This document shows, one piece after another, positions 1 through 9,077 of a DNA stretch of 64,000 nt (position 1 is the first letter of the stretch; the number at the start of each line of letters is the position of its first letter). The translations under genes were made by a program, and so were the position numbers. The stretch lies in NCBI GenBank assembly GCA_016650125.1, contig JAENWT010000013.1:1-64000 (forward strand), written 5' to 3'. This DNA comes from Thermoleophilia bacterium (GTDB lineage Bacteria; Actinomycetota; Thermoleophilia; Solirubrobacterales; 70-9). The notes under the pieces are model-generated. The model saw nothing but the letters and a program-made list of their open reading frames with translations. It ran no database searches and was not told where the DNA came from.

Positions 1-1
1 G

Positions 2-151
2 ATCACCTTGCGCAAGGTGATCTATTGCAAGGCGGTTGACGTTCACACTTACAAGTTCGGCAAGATCCACGTCAAGGATTCGAGGCGCAAGCGCGTCAGC
101 CGCTTTGACTTCGGCACCTGTCCCGGCCCCGAATACGCCGATCGGAACTGA
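2..151 (+). CDS. 3' end of a gene cut by the window edge, function unknown
   Basis: The frame starting at base 2 is open to a TGA at 149-151. About four fifths of its codons end in G or C, as in neighbouring genes, so it looks like the last 49 codons of a real gene that begins outside the window. The tail is hydrophilic and basic (it contains KDSRRKRV) and ends PGPEYADRN. I recognise no family. The first 22 bases are a perfect palindrome within this coding stretch. Bases 152-310, up to the P450, hold no gene, hairpin or clear promoter that I can support. Confidence 0.5.
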   Translation: MTLRKVIYCKAVDVHTYKFGKIHVKDSRRKRVSRFDFGTCPGPEYADRN

Positions 152-310
152 AGCCTCAAGATTAATCCGGCGAAGTCGGCCAGGATTAGTCAGTATTGGG
201 TGCAGAGTGCACTCCGCGTCACACCGTCCACGAATTGAGGAGCCCAGCCTTGAGCGATTCAGCTGTTACTGCTGAAGTTTCCACCCCCACCCTCTACGTC
301 TGATGGGCAC

Positions 311-1621
311 ATGACATTGCCTCCCGGACCCACCGCGCCGCCTGCCGTACAGACCATGCGCTGGATCGTCCGGCCGATTTCGTTCATGCAGCAGGCGAGA
401 CGCGACTACGGAGAAGCCTTCAGTGTCAGGTTCTCCGGCTTCACAGCCCCGATGGTGATGGTCTCCGACCCCGAGCTGGTGAAGACCGTCTACTCGAACC
501 CGGCCAATTCACTTCCGGCCTCTCGCATCGCCCTGCTCGAGCCGGTCCTCGGCAGCAAGTCCGTGATCCTGCTCGACGGCAAGGAACACCTCGCTCGCCG
601 CAAGCTGATGCTGCCCGCTTTCCACGGCGAACGGATGCGCTCCTACCAGGAGGTCATGGAAGAAGCGATCGACCGCGAAATCGAATCCTGGCCGATCGGC
701 ACGGCGTTTCCGATCCACACCCGGATGCAGTCGGTGACCCTCGAGGTGATCCTGCGGGCGGTCTTCGGCGTGACCGACAGCGACCGGCTGGATCGCCTGC
801 GCGTTCTGCTCGGCAAGACTCTCGAAGGCTCGGCGAAGACCGGCTGGCAGGTGCTCACCCTGATCGCCCGGCGATTCGGAAGGCAGGCCGGGCCGCCCGG
901 TTCCGAAGAAACGATGCGCCAGGTTGATGAGGAGCTGGCCGGGCTGATCGCCGAACGCCGGCTGGATCCTCAGCTCGAGGAGCGCGAAGACATCCTCTCG
1001 ATGATGGCGGCGGCCGAGTTCGCGGATGGCGAGCGGATGGATGACAAGGAGCTTCGTGACCAGCTGATGACCCTGCTGGTCGCCGGACACGAGACCACGG
1101 CCACCGCCCTTGCCTGGACGTTCGACCTCCTGCTTCGCAGTCCGGTTGCCCTCGGGCGCCTCAAGGCCGAACTCGCCGAGGGCGGAGACGAATACCTGCG
1201 AGCGACGATCAGCGAGTCCCTCCGTCTGCGCCCCGTGATCCCGATCGCCGGACGCATCCTTGACGAGCCGATCGAGTTCGACGGCATCCGTCTCGAAGCC
1301 GGCGACAACGTGGCGCCGTCGATGTGGATGGCCCACACCCGCGCCGATTCGTTCCCCGATCCCCTCGCCTTCAAGCCGGAGCGTTTTCTCGAGGATCCGC
1401 CCGAGACCTACTCGTGGATTCCGTTTGGCGGCGGCGTCCGTCGTTGCCTCGGAGCGACCTTCGCCGAGTTCGAGATGCGCGTCGTCCTGACCGAGGTCCT
1501 GACCCGCTGCGACCTCCACTTGGCGGACCCCAGACCGCAACGGGTGGGCCGTCGGAACATCACGTTTTCACCGAAGGAAGGCACCCCGGTCGTGATGACC
1601 TCCCGGATTCCGCGTAGCTAG
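311..1621 (+). CDS. Cytochrome P450
   Basis: Haem-thiolate monooxygenase that would insert one oxygen atom into an organic substrate using electrons from a separate ferredoxin system; no redox partner gene is nearby. The 436-residue length is normal for a soluble bacterial P450. The I-helix oxygen-activation motif AGHETT is at residues 258-263, the K-helix ExxR (ESLR) at 302-305, and the haem loop FGGGVRRCLG at 372-381 with the iron ligand Cys379. The N-terminus starts with the proline-rich LPPGP common in class I P450s, which supports the ATG at 311 although no strong ribosome binding site is seen. It converges on the wax-ester synthase with 7 bases between stop codons. The substrate cannot be told from sequence; a fatty or terpenoid compound is only a guess from the lipid genes next door. 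Confidence 0.95.
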   Translation: MTLPPGPTAPPAVQTMRWIVRPISFMQQARRDYGEAFSVRFSGFTAPMVMVSDPELVKTVYSNPANSLPASRIALLEPVLGSKSVILLDGKEHLARRKLMLPAFHGERMRSYQEVMEEAIDREIESWPIGTAFPIHTRMQSVTLEVILRAVFGVTDSDRLDRLRVLLGKTLEGSAKTGWQVLTLIARRFGRQAGPPGSEETMRQVDEELAGLIAERRLDPQLEEREDILSMMAAAEFADGERMDDKELRDQLMTLLVAGHETTATALAWTFDLLLRSPVALGRLKAELAEGGDEYLRATISESLRLRPVIPIAGRILDEPIEFDGIRLEAGDNVAPSMWMAHTRADSFPDPLAFKPERFLEDPPETYSWIPFGGGVRRCLGATFAEFEMRVVLTEVLTRCDLHLADPRPQRVGRRNITFSPKEGTPVVMTSRIPRS

Positions 1622-1628
1622 CCCGGCG

Positions 1629-3110
1629 TCAGGCCTGACTGGTTTCGGCCGCGGCGGCAAGCAGCTCGGCGAGCTCGGCCTGCATCAATTCGACGACTCC
1701 CTGGACCTCCGGGCTCTGCTCGCGGTCGGCGGTGATTCCGATGTCGACCGAGTCGCGGTAACTCATGATCGTGACGTTGAGGCCCATGCCGTCCGAGATG
1801 ATCGACAGCGGGTAGAGCGCTTCGAGTTTCGCGCCGCAGCAGTAGAGGTCCACTGGCGGACCCGGCACATTCGAGATGATCGTGTTCCAGGGCGGCCGGG
1901 TGAAGCGCCCGGAGAGCTCGGCCGCCATCCGGGCCGCACGGGCGTGGAGGGCCGGTGGGATGAAGGTCGATATGTCGCGCATCGCCTCGGCCGGCAGGAC
2001 GCCGTGATTTTCCTTGCCGATGTTCATCGTCTCGCTGCTGAACATCAGGCGCTCGACCGGATCGTCGAGGTGCGTCGGCACCGGCACGATCATGCCTGAC
2101 ACCCGGTTGCCGAACGTGCCCATCTGCTCCTCGGTCCGCACCGAGATCGGCACGAGCGCGACCAGTGGCTCTTCGGGCAGCTCGCCCCGCCGCTCGAGGT
2201 CAGCGCGCAGGGCGGCAGCGACGAGAGTGACCACCACATCGTTCACCTTGACCCCGAAGGCATTTTTCACCGTCTTCACATCGGCCAGCGAGACCGATCC
2301 GATGCCAAAGATGCGGTGGGGGGAAACGAGACCTCCGTACGGGCCGCGAGGAGCCTTGATCGGCCGCCGTTCGATCACGGTCGCGTCGTCCTCACGGTTG
2401 ATCACCGACCTGACCTTCGACAGAGACCGGCTGATCCTCCCCGTGCCGGGGAGACCGACCGCCGACGGCACCAGGTCGACATGCGGCAGCAAACGGCCCA
2501 GTCGCGACGCCAGGTTGACCGGGTACCTCGGCAGCGACTTGATGCCTTCGGCCAGGAGATCCATGCCACCGGGGGTGCCCTGGTCCTCCCCCGCGTCTTC
2601 CGGGGGATCGACCTGCCTGGGTTCCACGGTCAGGTCATAAATCGCCGACATGATCTCGGCTCCGGACAGACCATCGACCGCCGCGTGATGGGTCTCGCTG
2701 AGCAGCGCGACTTTGCCGCCCTCAAGACCCTGGATCAGGTAGACCTCCCAGAGCGGCCTCGAGCGGTCGAGCCGCCGCGAATAGATCCGGCCGGCCTGCT
2801 CGAGCAACTGCTCTTGATTGCCCGGGGCCGGCAGCGCGATTTCACGGACGTGATATCCGATGTCGAAGTGCTCGTCCGTCACCCAGTAGGGCCAGTCGAG
2901 GTTGAAAGGGACCTCGGCCAGTCGCTGAGTGAAAGGCGGGACGAGGTGCAGCCTGCTGCCGACGACTTCGATCAGTCTCTCGAGCGTCAGCGTTCCGCCA
3001 GGCGCGGTCGACGGGTCGAGGATGGCAAGCCCGCCCACGTGGCCATAGTTCCGGTCGTTCTCGATCGCCAGGAAGTTCGCGTCCAGCCCCGAGAGTTGCT
3101 GGATGCTCAC
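1629..3110 (-). CDS. Wax ester synthase / acyl-CoA:diacylglycerol acyltransferase (WS/DGAT)
   Basis: Makes storage wax esters or triacylglycerols by moving an acyl group from acyl-CoA to a fatty alcohol or diacylglycerol, at the membrane/lipid-body surface. The catalytic HHxxxDG motif (HHAAVDG) is at residues 141-147, preceded by the PLW motif (RPLWEVY, about 118). The C-terminal half carries the family's NDVVVTLV, GNRVSGM and NVPGPP blocks. The open frame extends far upstream, but family similarity begins at SIQQLSGLD, so I place the start at the GTG at 3110, giving 493 residues. That GTG follows the upstream hydrolase stop by two bases, so the two genes are almost certainly co-transcribed and translationally coupled. 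Storage-lipid synthesis of this type is typical of actinobacteria. Whether the main product is wax or triacylglycerol cannot be decided here. Confidence 0.95.
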   Translation of the reverse strand: MSIQQLSGLDANFLAIENDRNYGHVGGLAILDPSTAPGGTLTLERLIEVVGSRLHLVPPFTQRLAEVPFNLDWPYWVTDEHFDIGYHVREIALPAPGNQEQLLEQAGRIYSRRLDRSRPLWEVYLIQGLEGGKVALLSETHHAAVDGLSGAEIMSAIYDLTVEPRQVDPPEDAGEDQGTPGGMDLLAEGIKSLPRYPVNLASRLGRLLPHVDLVPSAVGLPGTGRISRSLSKVRSVINREDDATVIERRPIKAPRGPYGGLVSPHRIFGIGSVSLADVKTVKNAFGVKVNDVVVTLVAAALRADLERRGELPEEPLVALVPISVRTEEQMGTFGNRVSGMIVPVPTHLDDPVERLMFSSETMNIGKENHGVLPAEAMRDISTFIPPALHARAARMAAELSGRFTRPPWNTIISNVPGPPVDLYCCGAKLEALYPLSIISDGMGLNVTIMSYRDSVDIGITADREQSPEVQGVVELMQAELAELLAAAAETSQA

Positions 3111-3112
3111 CG

Positions 3113-3850
3113 TTAACCCCGGCTTTGATCCAACTCGGCGGCGAGTATCCGCCAGAGCCGGACGTCTACCCCCATGCCGAGGTGGCTGCTGTCGATCTCG
3201 ATGTGCTCGGCGGCCCGGTCGAGGCAGGCCTCGTACTTGACCACCGTGTCGCTGCGTGAATAGAAGGAGATGAATCGCACGTCTTCGGGAAAGCGCCGGT
3301 AGAACTCGGTCCTCGCCTGCCGGCAGCAGTCGCCGTTCATGCACTCGCGGCTCAGCAGTCCCGGCACTCCGACCGTACCCAGGCCTCCGACGAGTCCGAT
3401 CGAGGGCCAGACCCTCGGGTGAACGTCAGTCTGGTTACGCAACGGCGAGCCGAGCGTGACCAGGGTCTCGACCAGGTCGGGCCGGCGAATCGCCAGAACC
3501 TTGCCGATCGCTCCGCCACGGCTTTGGCCGACGACCAGCGCCCGGCGGCCATCAGCCTCGACGGCTATCTCGAGGCGCCGCTCGACCGCGCTGACCGTCT
3601 TTTCCATGCAGTCGACATTCCAGCGGATGCCGCTGCGCACCAGTTCGTACTCACCGGACCTGAGCCACTTCGCCATGCGGGTCAAACTGGGGTCACCGGC
3701 CAGGAATCCCGGAATCAGGGTCACCGGCCTGCCGTCGCCGTCCGGCGGCTCGGGCCATGTGGCCTCATGCTGAGTCGAGCGCCATTCGTCGAACATGCGC
3801 ATGCCGGGAAGCTTCGCGAAACCGGATGTGGGCGAGATTCCGATGGCCAT
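3113..3850 (-). CDS. Alpha/beta hydrolase, lipase-like
   Basis: A 245-residue alpha/beta-hydrolase with a complete apparent catalytic triad: nucleophile Ser110 in GQSRGG, acid Asp201 in SRSDT, and base His223 in SSHLG. The early HG-type strand is IPGFLAGD (about 46-53). There is no signal peptide, so action in the cytoplasm or at lipid bodies is likely. It is the first gene of a two-gene unit with the WS/DGAT that starts two bases after its stop, which suggests a role in turning over or remodelling acylglycerols or wax esters. Such lipase-like neighbours of WS/DGAT genes are familiar in actinobacteria. The substrate is inferred from context only. Several cysteines around 170-176 (CMNGDCC) are unusual for a cytoplasmic hydrolase. 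Confidence 0.85.
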   Translation of the reverse strand: MAIGISPTSGFAKLPGMRMFDEWRSTQHEATWPEPPDGDGRPVTLIPGFLAGDPSLTRMAKWLRSGEYELVRSGIRWNVDCMEKTVSAVERRLEIAVEADGRRALVVGQSRGGAIGKVLAIRRPDLVETLVTLGSPLRNQTDVHPRVWPSIGLVGGLGTVGVPGLLSRECMNGDCCRQARTEFYRRFPEDVRFISFYSRSDTVVKYEACLDRAAEHIEIDSSHLGMGVDVRLWRILAAELDQSRG

Positions 3851-4028
3851 GATTTTTACCGCTTGATCCGGATGACCACACGGTCACCTGCTCCGGCCAC
3901 GCTACCACGGTCTCACGGCGGTTCAGGCTCTACGCGCCCTGAGACGGGCCATCACAACCTCTCGTACCGGACTGCTTCGGGCGATGGTCCGTAATATTCC
4001 GGCCCACTTGGCCCCACCAAGACACGAA

Positions 4029-4865
4029 ATGGATTCTCAACCCCTCACAGTCGACCTCATGCATCTGGGCTACCCCAAAGCGATGTCGGCGCACCTGATT
4101 GACGACGTGATCGTTGATCCGGGATCCGAAAAGACCATCGACCGGGTGATCGAGGCACTCGACGGGCGGACACCCAGGGCGATCCTCCTCACCCACATTC
4201 ACTTTGATCACGCCGGCGGCACCGGCCGACTGGTCGAGAAGTACCCGGAGGTCGAAGTCTGGGTCCATGAACGCGGCGCGCCGCACATGATCGATCCGGA
4301 GCGACTCGTCGCCAGCGCTCGCAAGGTCTTCGGCCAGCACTTCGATCTGCTCTGGGGTGAGGTGGTTCCGGTGCCGGAGGCCAACGTAAGGATCCTCGAA
4401 GGCGGCGAGAGTGAGGGCGACTGGGAGGTCGCCTATACCCCGGGCCACGCCCAGCACCACGTTTGTTACCTCCACCTCCCCACACGAACCGCCTTCACCG
4501 GCGATGTGACCGGAGTCCGGATCGACAGCGGTCCGGCCTTTCCTCCCACCCCGCCCCCGGACATCGATCCGCCGCTTTGGCACGAGTCCCTCGAAACGGT
4601 GTCTGCCTGGGATCCAGAGTGCATCGCTTTCATGCATTTCGGGCAGACGACAGACGCCCAGAATCAGATCTCGACGATGCACGAATCACTCGACGAGTTC
4701 TCGGAGATTTCACGGATCACCGACGCCGCAGAAATGACCGAATGGATCCGAGCCTGGGTGACCGAGCGTGCCGGAGCGGAAGCGGTCGACTACTACTGGC
4801 GGGCCGGTCCGTTCGAGGGAATGTGGTCGGGCTTCGATCGCTACTGGCAGCGAAAGGTCGCTTGA
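4029..4865 (+). CDS. Metallo-beta-lactamase-fold hydrolase
   Basis: A binuclear metal hydrolase of the MBL superfamily, 278 residues from the ATG at 4029. The signature HxHxDH is present as THIHFDHAGG (metal ligands about His56, His58, Asp60, His61), followed by a later histidine in PGHAQHH and the bridging aspartate in FTGDVTG. The C-terminal part (MHFGQTTDAQNQ onward) resembles stand-alone MBL hydrolases such as glyoxalase II-like or lactonase-like enzymes. An in-frame ATG exists at 3984, but similarity to the family starts only after 4029. No partner gene indicates a substrate; candidates are thioesters, lactones or small esters. It is divergent from the lipase/WS-DGAT pair and upstream of msrA with an 89-base gap. 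Confidence 0.85.
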   Translation: MDSQPLTVDLMHLGYPKAMSAHLIDDVIVDPGSEKTIDRVIEALDGRTPRAILLTHIHFDHAGGTGRLVEKYPEVEVWVHERGAPHMIDPERLVASARKVFGQHFDLLWGEVVPVPEANVRILEGGESEGDWEVAYTPGHAQHHVCYLHLPTRTAFTGDVTGVRIDSGPAFPPTPPPDIDPPLWHESLETVSAWDPECIAFMHFGQTTDAQNQISTMHESLDEFSEISRITDAAEMTEWIRAWVTERAGAEAVDYYWRAGPFEGMWSGFDRYWQRKVA

Positions 4866-4954
4866 TAGCCGAATTGATCTGACCGGGTTGACGGCTTCGT
4901 TAAGGTTTCTGTACCCCGCTGAAGGCACGGGCGGACAACAGAAGGAGCGGAAAA

Positions 4955-5476
4955 TTGACCGGAACGACTGAAACAGCAATTCTTGCCGGCGGCTGCTTTT
5001 GGGGCCTCCAGGACCTGGTCCGCAAGCGGGACGGTGTGATCTCCACGAGGGTCGGATACTCCGGCGGCGACGTGCCGAACGCGACCTACGGCAACCACGG
5101 CACCCACGCGGAGGCGATCGAGATCGTCTTCGACCCGGAACAGACGTCTTACCGGGACCAGCTCGAGTTCTTCTTCCAGGTGCACGACCCGTCCACAAAG
5201 GACCAACAGGGCAACGATCGCGGTGCCAGCTACCGGTCCGCGATCTACTACCTGGACGACCGGCAGAAGCAGGTCGCCGAAGACACGATCGCCGACGTCG
5301 ACGGGTCAGGCCTCTGGCCGGGCAAGGTCGTCACCGAAGTCGAACCGGCCGGCCCGTTCTGGGAGGCCGAGCCCGAACACCAGGACTATCTCGAGCACTA
5401 CCCCAATGGCTACACCTGCCATTTCGTCCGGCCGGACTGGAAGCTGCCGAGGCGGGCCGAACAGGTGAACAGCTAG
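4955..5476 (+). CDS. msrA: Peptide methionine-S-sulfoxide reductase MsrA
   Basis: Repairs oxidised proteins by reducing the S-form of methionine sulfoxide, using thioredoxin-type reductant in the cytoplasm. The catalytic motif GCFWG is at residues 13-17 with nucleophile Cys14, and the family blocks [17 protein letters not shown], and YRSAIYY follow in order. At 173 residues it has the usual length. The start is a TTG at 4955, seven bases after a good AAGGAG ribosome binding site (4942-4947); no in-frame ATG fits the family N-terminus. Possible sigma-70-like boxes TTGACG (4888-4893) and TGTACC (4910-4915) lie upstream at 16-base spacing. Only one visible cysteine near the N-terminus is certain to be catalytic; the resolving cysteine is probably the one in YTCHF near the C-terminus. 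Confidence 0.96.
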   Translation: MTGTTETAILAGGCFWGLQDLVRKRDGVISTRVGYSGGDVPNATYGNHGTHAEAIEIVFDPEQTSYRDQLEFFFQVHDPSTKDQQGNDRGASYRSAIYYLDDRQKQVAEDTIADVDGSGLWPGKVVTEVEPAGPFWEAEPEHQDYLEHYPNGYTCHFVRPDWKLPRRAEQVNS

Positions 5477-5545
5477 ACCGTCCCTTCGCCGGCTCAGCCT
5501 GAAACCAGGTTCAGCCATGCGTCTTCGACCTCTCGCTGCTGCTCC

Positions 5546-5749
5546 TTGTCACCCGGAGGTGAAACGACTCCCGAGCAGTTTTTCGTGTACTCCTCGGTCG
5601 GGAGGCCGGTCGAGGTCCAAGGCAACGACGTGCAGTCGATCCCCGGCGTCATCGTCGACTATTACCTTCTCTGGCTCCAGCAGCTCAAGGATCTCGGCGA
5701 GCTGGCCGGCACGGACATCGGCACTCCCCCGTTCTCCTCCCTGCCCTGA
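5546..5749 (+). other. Short open frame, possible small protein or gene remnant
   Basis: The 278-base gap between msrA and the amidase contains a 67-codon frame that continues the msrA frame after its stop. The last 35 residues (DYYLLWLQQLKDLGELAG and after) have protein-like composition and could form a helix. There is no ribosome binding site and the only start is a TTG. It may be a remnant or chance. I see no hairpin or other element in the gap. Confidence 0.2.
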
Positions 5750-5754
5750 GGTCG

Positions 5755-7005
5755 TCAGGCCACAACGGCTTCAACCGCACCGGCCACGCCGAGAAGCAAC
5801 GGCTCGGTTTCGGGCCGGCCAAGAATCTGGAGTCCGGCGGGCAACCCGTCGATCCGGCCGATCGGAACCGTGATCACCGGACTCTCCAGCTGGCTGAGTG
5901 AGGTCACGCAGGAGAGCAGCGCCGACCGCTGGGAGATTTCGTCGCCGTCGATCGTCACGGTGTCGGAAGCGAGCAAGGGCGCCGTGACCGGGGTTGCCGG
6001 TGCCAGGAGCACGTCGCAGTCCTTCATCGCCTCGGCGAAACCGGCGATCACTTTGATGCGGTCCTCTTGCGCAGCTTCGTATTCAGAGGCAGTGATCTTC
6101 CGGCCTTCCTCGAGGCGGTCCCGGACCGGTTCTTCGTAGTCGTCTTTCAACACTTCGAACCACCCGGAATGGACCTGGGCGACTTCGTACAGCTGGATGG
6201 TCCGGTGGATGTTGTCAACCGCCTGAATCTCCGGCACCCGGACCCGGGCGAGCGTCGCTCCGCGTCGTTCCAGTTCCGCGGTCGTCTGCGCGATCAAGGC
6301 GGCTACGTCCTCCCCGGCCCGTTCCAGCAGATCCTCAGCGATCGCAACACGAAGTTCCGCCGGATCAATCGGGGCGATCATCGGCTCCGGCGCATCACGA
6401 CCGAGCAGGGCCGACATCAGGATCGCCACGTCGCCGGCGGTCCGGCCGAGCGGGCCGACCACGTCGTAAGAGTGAGCCAGTGGGAAGACGCCATGCATCG
6501 GAATCAGGTTCAGGGTGGGCCGCATCCCGACCAGGCCGCAGAGCGAAGCCGGGACCCGGATCGAACCGCTGGTGTCGGTTCCGAGGCCGCCCAGCGCCAT
6601 GCCTGACGCGGTGGCCGCGGCCGGGCCCGAGCTGGAACCGCCGGAAAGGCGTGACGGGTCGTCCGGGTTGTGGCAATCGCCCCAGTGCGAGTTGCGGCCG
6701 TCGATGCCGAAGGCAAACTCGTTCGTATTGCCCTTGCCGACGACGATCGCTCCGGCCGCGCGCAGCCGCCCGACCGCATCGGCGTCCGTCACCGGCATTC
6801 GCGACCAGTTCGCCGACCCCGCCGTGGTCGGCATCCCGGCGACGTCGATCACGTCTTTCACGCAGATCGGGATGCCATAGAGCAGCGGCCGTCGTTTCCG
6901 GCGGTCAGCCGCCTTTGCCTGGGCCAGCGCGCCGTCACGCTCAAGGTGGATCCACGCGTTGACTTCCGGTTCAACCTCGTCGATCCGGGCCAGCACAGCT
7001 TCCAT
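5755..7005 (-). CDS. Amidase signature family enzyme (GatA-like amidase)
   Basis: Hydrolyses an amide with a Ser-cisSer-Lys triad. From the ATG at 7005 the protein has 416 residues with the lysine in CVKDVID, the glycine/serine-rich SGGSSSGPAAA block, and the nucleophile region DTSGSIRVPAS. It is not the tRNA amidotransferase subunit in any obvious way, since no gatB or gatC is nearby. Family members normally carry another 25 or so residues, and these can be read in frame upstream (TLPTIAEAQDGLRRGELSA) without an ATG, GTG or TTG. A CTG at 7086, four bases after the stop of the upstream dehydrogenase, is the best candidate for the true start (443 residues, coupled translation). Substrate unknown. 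It forms a two-gene unit with the dehydrogenase. Confidence 0.88.
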   Translation of the reverse strand: MEAVLARIDEVEPEVNAWIHLERDGALAQAKAADRRKRRPLLYGIPICVKDVIDVAGMPTTAGSANWSRMPVTDADAVGRLRAAGAIVVGKGNTNEFAFGIDGRNSHWGDCHNPDDPSRLSGGSSSGPAAATASGMALGGLGTDTSGSIRVPASLCGLVGMRPTLNLIPMHGVFPLAHSYDVVGPLGRTAGDVAILMSALLGRDAPEPMIAPIDPAELRVAIAEDLLERAGEDVAALIAQTTAELERRGATLARVRVPEIQAVDNIHRTIQLYEVAQVHSGWFEVLKDDYEEPVRDRLEEGRKITASEYEAAQEDRIKVIAGFAEAMKDCDVLLAPATPVTAPLLASDTVTIDGDEISQRSALLSCVTSLSQLESPVITVPIGRIDGLPAGLQILGRPETEPLLLGVAGAVEAVVA

Positions 7006-7090
7006 CAGCTCAGTCGCAGACAGCTCACCGCGGCGGAGGCCGTCCTGAGCCTCGGCGATGGTCGGAAGTGTGTTGCCGGGGAGCAGTTTG

Positions 7091-7951
7091 TTACGCGGGG
7101 TCGACTGAATTTACGAACAGGTCCACCCCGAGTTGGGCGCCTTCGCCGTCGGCGGCATACGAGCTGAAGTCGGTGACACCGGCGCCCTTGAGCACGTCTT
7201 CACAGAGCAACGCCTGGCCGGTGTATTCCCGGCTTTCCCGCGTGAGTACGAAATAAGCGGCATCAGCGTAGATCGCCGGAGTGCGGGCCATCTTCATGGC
7301 GGCGTCACCACCGAGCAGGTTCTGTACGGCCGCGGTCGCAACGAGGGTTCGCGGCCACAGTGCGTTCGAAGCCACCCCGTCTTCACGCAGTTCCTGGGCG
7401 AGACCCAGTGCGCCCAGCGTCATTCCGTACTTGGCGATCGTGTACGCAGTGTGAGGGGCGAGCCAGCGCGGCTCGAGGGTGATCGGCGGTGACAGGGTCA
7501 GGATGTGCCCATTGCCACTCCTCCTGAGGTGAGGCACGCAAGCCTTGCTGAGCGCGTAGGTGCCACGCACATTGATGTCCTGCATCAGGTCGTAGCTCTT
7601 CATCCTGAGGTCGTCGACACCCGAGAGGTCGATCGCGCTGGCGTTGTTGACGCAGATGTCGATCCCGCCAAACTTCTCGACGGTTTGGGCAACCACGTCG
7701 GCAATGCTTTCGTCACTTCTCACGTCGCCGACGATCGGCAGCGCGTTTCCTCCGGCCTCCTCGATCTCCCCGGCTGCCGTAAAGATCGTGCCTTCGAGCT
7801 TCGGGTGCGGCTCCGCGGTCTTGGCGAGGAGGGCGACGTTGGCACCGTCGGCCGCGGCCTTCAAGGCGATCGCCAGTCCGATTCCCCGGCTGCCGCCGGA
7901 AATGAGCATCGTCTGGCCGGACAGGTTTCGGGTCTCTTCGTTGTCGTTCAT
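7091..7951 (-). CDS. Short-chain dehydrogenase/reductase, HSDL2-like
   Basis: An NAD(P)-dependent oxidoreductase of the classical SDR type, 286 residues. The cofactor-binding glycine motif is SGGSRGIG (residues 18-25), the structural NNAS motif follows at about 107, and the catalytic YxxxK is in YTIAKYG with an upstream serine in LTLSPP. The long insertion KTAEPHPKLEGTIFTAAGEI after the second strand is characteristic of the hydroxysteroid dehydrogenase-like protein 2 (HSDL2) branch, whose members act on fatty-acyl or steroid-like substrates. It is followed by the amidase in the same direction and is divergent from the bicupin gene, with about 30 bases between the start codons. Confidence 0.9.
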   Translation of the reverse strand: MNDNEETRNLSGQTMLISGGSRGIGLAIALKAAADGANVALLAKTAEPHPKLEGTIFTAAGEIEEAGGNALPIVGDVRSDESIADVVAQTVEKFGGIDICVNNASAIDLSGVDDLRMKSYDLMQDINVRGTYALSKACVPHLRRSGNGHILTLSPPITLEPRWLAPHTAYTIAKYGMTLGALGLAQELREDGVASNALWPRTLVATAAVQNLLGGDAAMKMARTPAIYADAAYFVLTRESREYTGQALLCEDVLKGAGVTDFSSYAADGEGAQLGVDLFVNSVDPA

Positions 7952-7982
7952 CGCGGCGAAGCTTAAGCTCCCTCAGAACACC

Positions 7983-9023
7983 TTGGCCTCCTCGTCACGA
8001 CACGTCGCTTCCCTCACCGCCCGCTCTCCCCTCTTCGAGAGCGACCTCGGCTCGGTCACACAGCTGACCAGGGAGTCCTTTCCGATCCTGAAAAGACTGT
8101 CGATCAAGCGCCTCCTGCTGGCGCCGGGTGCAATCCGCGAGCCGCACTGGCACGCCAACGCATCCGAACTGACCTACTGCGTGTCCGGTTCCGCCCTAGT
8201 CACGATCTTCGGTGACGCAAACGCGGTGTCCACGTTCACCATCGACGCCGGCCAGATGTTCCACGCACCTTCCGGATCGATTCACCACATCGAGAGCGTC
8301 GGCAGTGACGAGGCCGAACTGATCGTCGGCTTCCGGCACGAACTTCCGGAGGACTTCTCGTTCCACGGCGCCCTCGGCGCGATGACCGATTCGGTGCTCG
8401 GAAACACCTACGACCTCCCGGCGTCCGCCTTCACCGCGATCCCCCGGGACACCGAGAGCCGGTACATCGTCGGCCGGGAGGCTGAGCCCCACATCCCGTC
8501 GGCCGCCGACGACGAGGATCCGCTCAAGTTCGACCTCGAGGCACAAGCCGCCCCGATCGATTCGCCTGCGGGATCGGCAAAGGTCGCTCGGAGTCAGGTC
8601 TGGCCGGTTCTCGGGGACATCTCGATGTATTCGCTCCGGGTCACCACGCAAGGAATGCGCGAGCCGCACTGGCACCCGGGGACCGCAGAGATGGGATACG
8701 TCCGCAGCGGCCGCGCCCGGATGACCGTTCAGGACCCGGACGGCAGCATCGACACCTACGATCTCGGACCCGGTGACGTCTATTTCATCCCCCGCGCGTA
8801 CTCCCACCACATCGAAAACACAGGCGAGGGCGAGTTCCATTTCCTGATCTTCTTCGACCAGTCCACGCCGGGCGACATCGGCTTCCGGGCTTCTGGTTCG
8901 GCGTTCTCCCCCGGGGTTCTGGCGGCAACCCTCGGTGTGCCGGTCGAAGAGTTGCCGGAGTTGCCGAACACGCCAGAGGACCCTCTTATCGTTGACCGGA
9001 TCAATCCGGTTGATCCGATCTGA
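7983..9023 (+). CDS. Bicupin, oxalate decarboxylase-like
   Basis: Two cupin barrels in tandem, each with the metal-binding set of the germin/oxalate-decarboxylase group. In the first, EPHWHANASE gives His55, His57 and Glu62 with His101 in SIHHIES. In the second, EPHWHPGTAE gives His229, His231 and Glu236 with a histidine in YSHHIEN. Such proteins bind Mn(II) and act on small carboxylates such as oxalate, but many bicupins have other substrates, so oxalate is a family-based guess. I see no secretion signal. The open frame runs back to 7644, but that part is antisense to the dehydrogenase; the first sensible start is the TTG at 7983 (346 residues). No good ribosome binding site is visible. Confidence 0.85.
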   Translation: MASSSRHVASLTARSPLFESDLGSVTQLTRESFPILKRLSIKRLLLAPGAIREPHWHANASELTYCVSGSALVTIFGDANAVSTFTIDAGQMFHAPSGSIHHIESVGSDEAELIVGFRHELPEDFSFHGALGAMTDSVLGNTYDLPASAFTAIPRDTESRYIVGREAEPHIPSAADDEDPLKFDLEAQAAPIDSPAGSAKVARSQVWPVLGDISMYSLRVTTQGMREPHWHPGTAEMGYVRSGRARMTVQDPDGSIDTYDLGPGDVYFIPRAYSHHIENTGEGEFHFLIFFDQSTPGDIGFRASGSAFSPGVLAATLGVPVEELPELPNTPEDPLIVDRINPVDPI

Positions 9024-9077
9024 CCTCCGGGTAGACTCGAACTAATTCCCCATCCCCCGTCTTTTGATTGGAGCCCC

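Noticed and set aside
36-275. 79-codon frame at the left edge
   Set aside because: Ser/Arg/Pro-rich translation; the overlapping frame that ends at 151 has better codon statistics.
509-1540. 343-codon open frame antisense to the first P450
   Set aside because: It mirrors the codon structure of the P450 on the other strand, has no recognisable domain and no ribosome binding site. GC-rich genes often give such shadows.
7644-7982. N-terminal extension of the bicupin
   Set aside because: It is antisense to the dehydrogenase gene and lacks cupin similarity; the start was moved to 7983.
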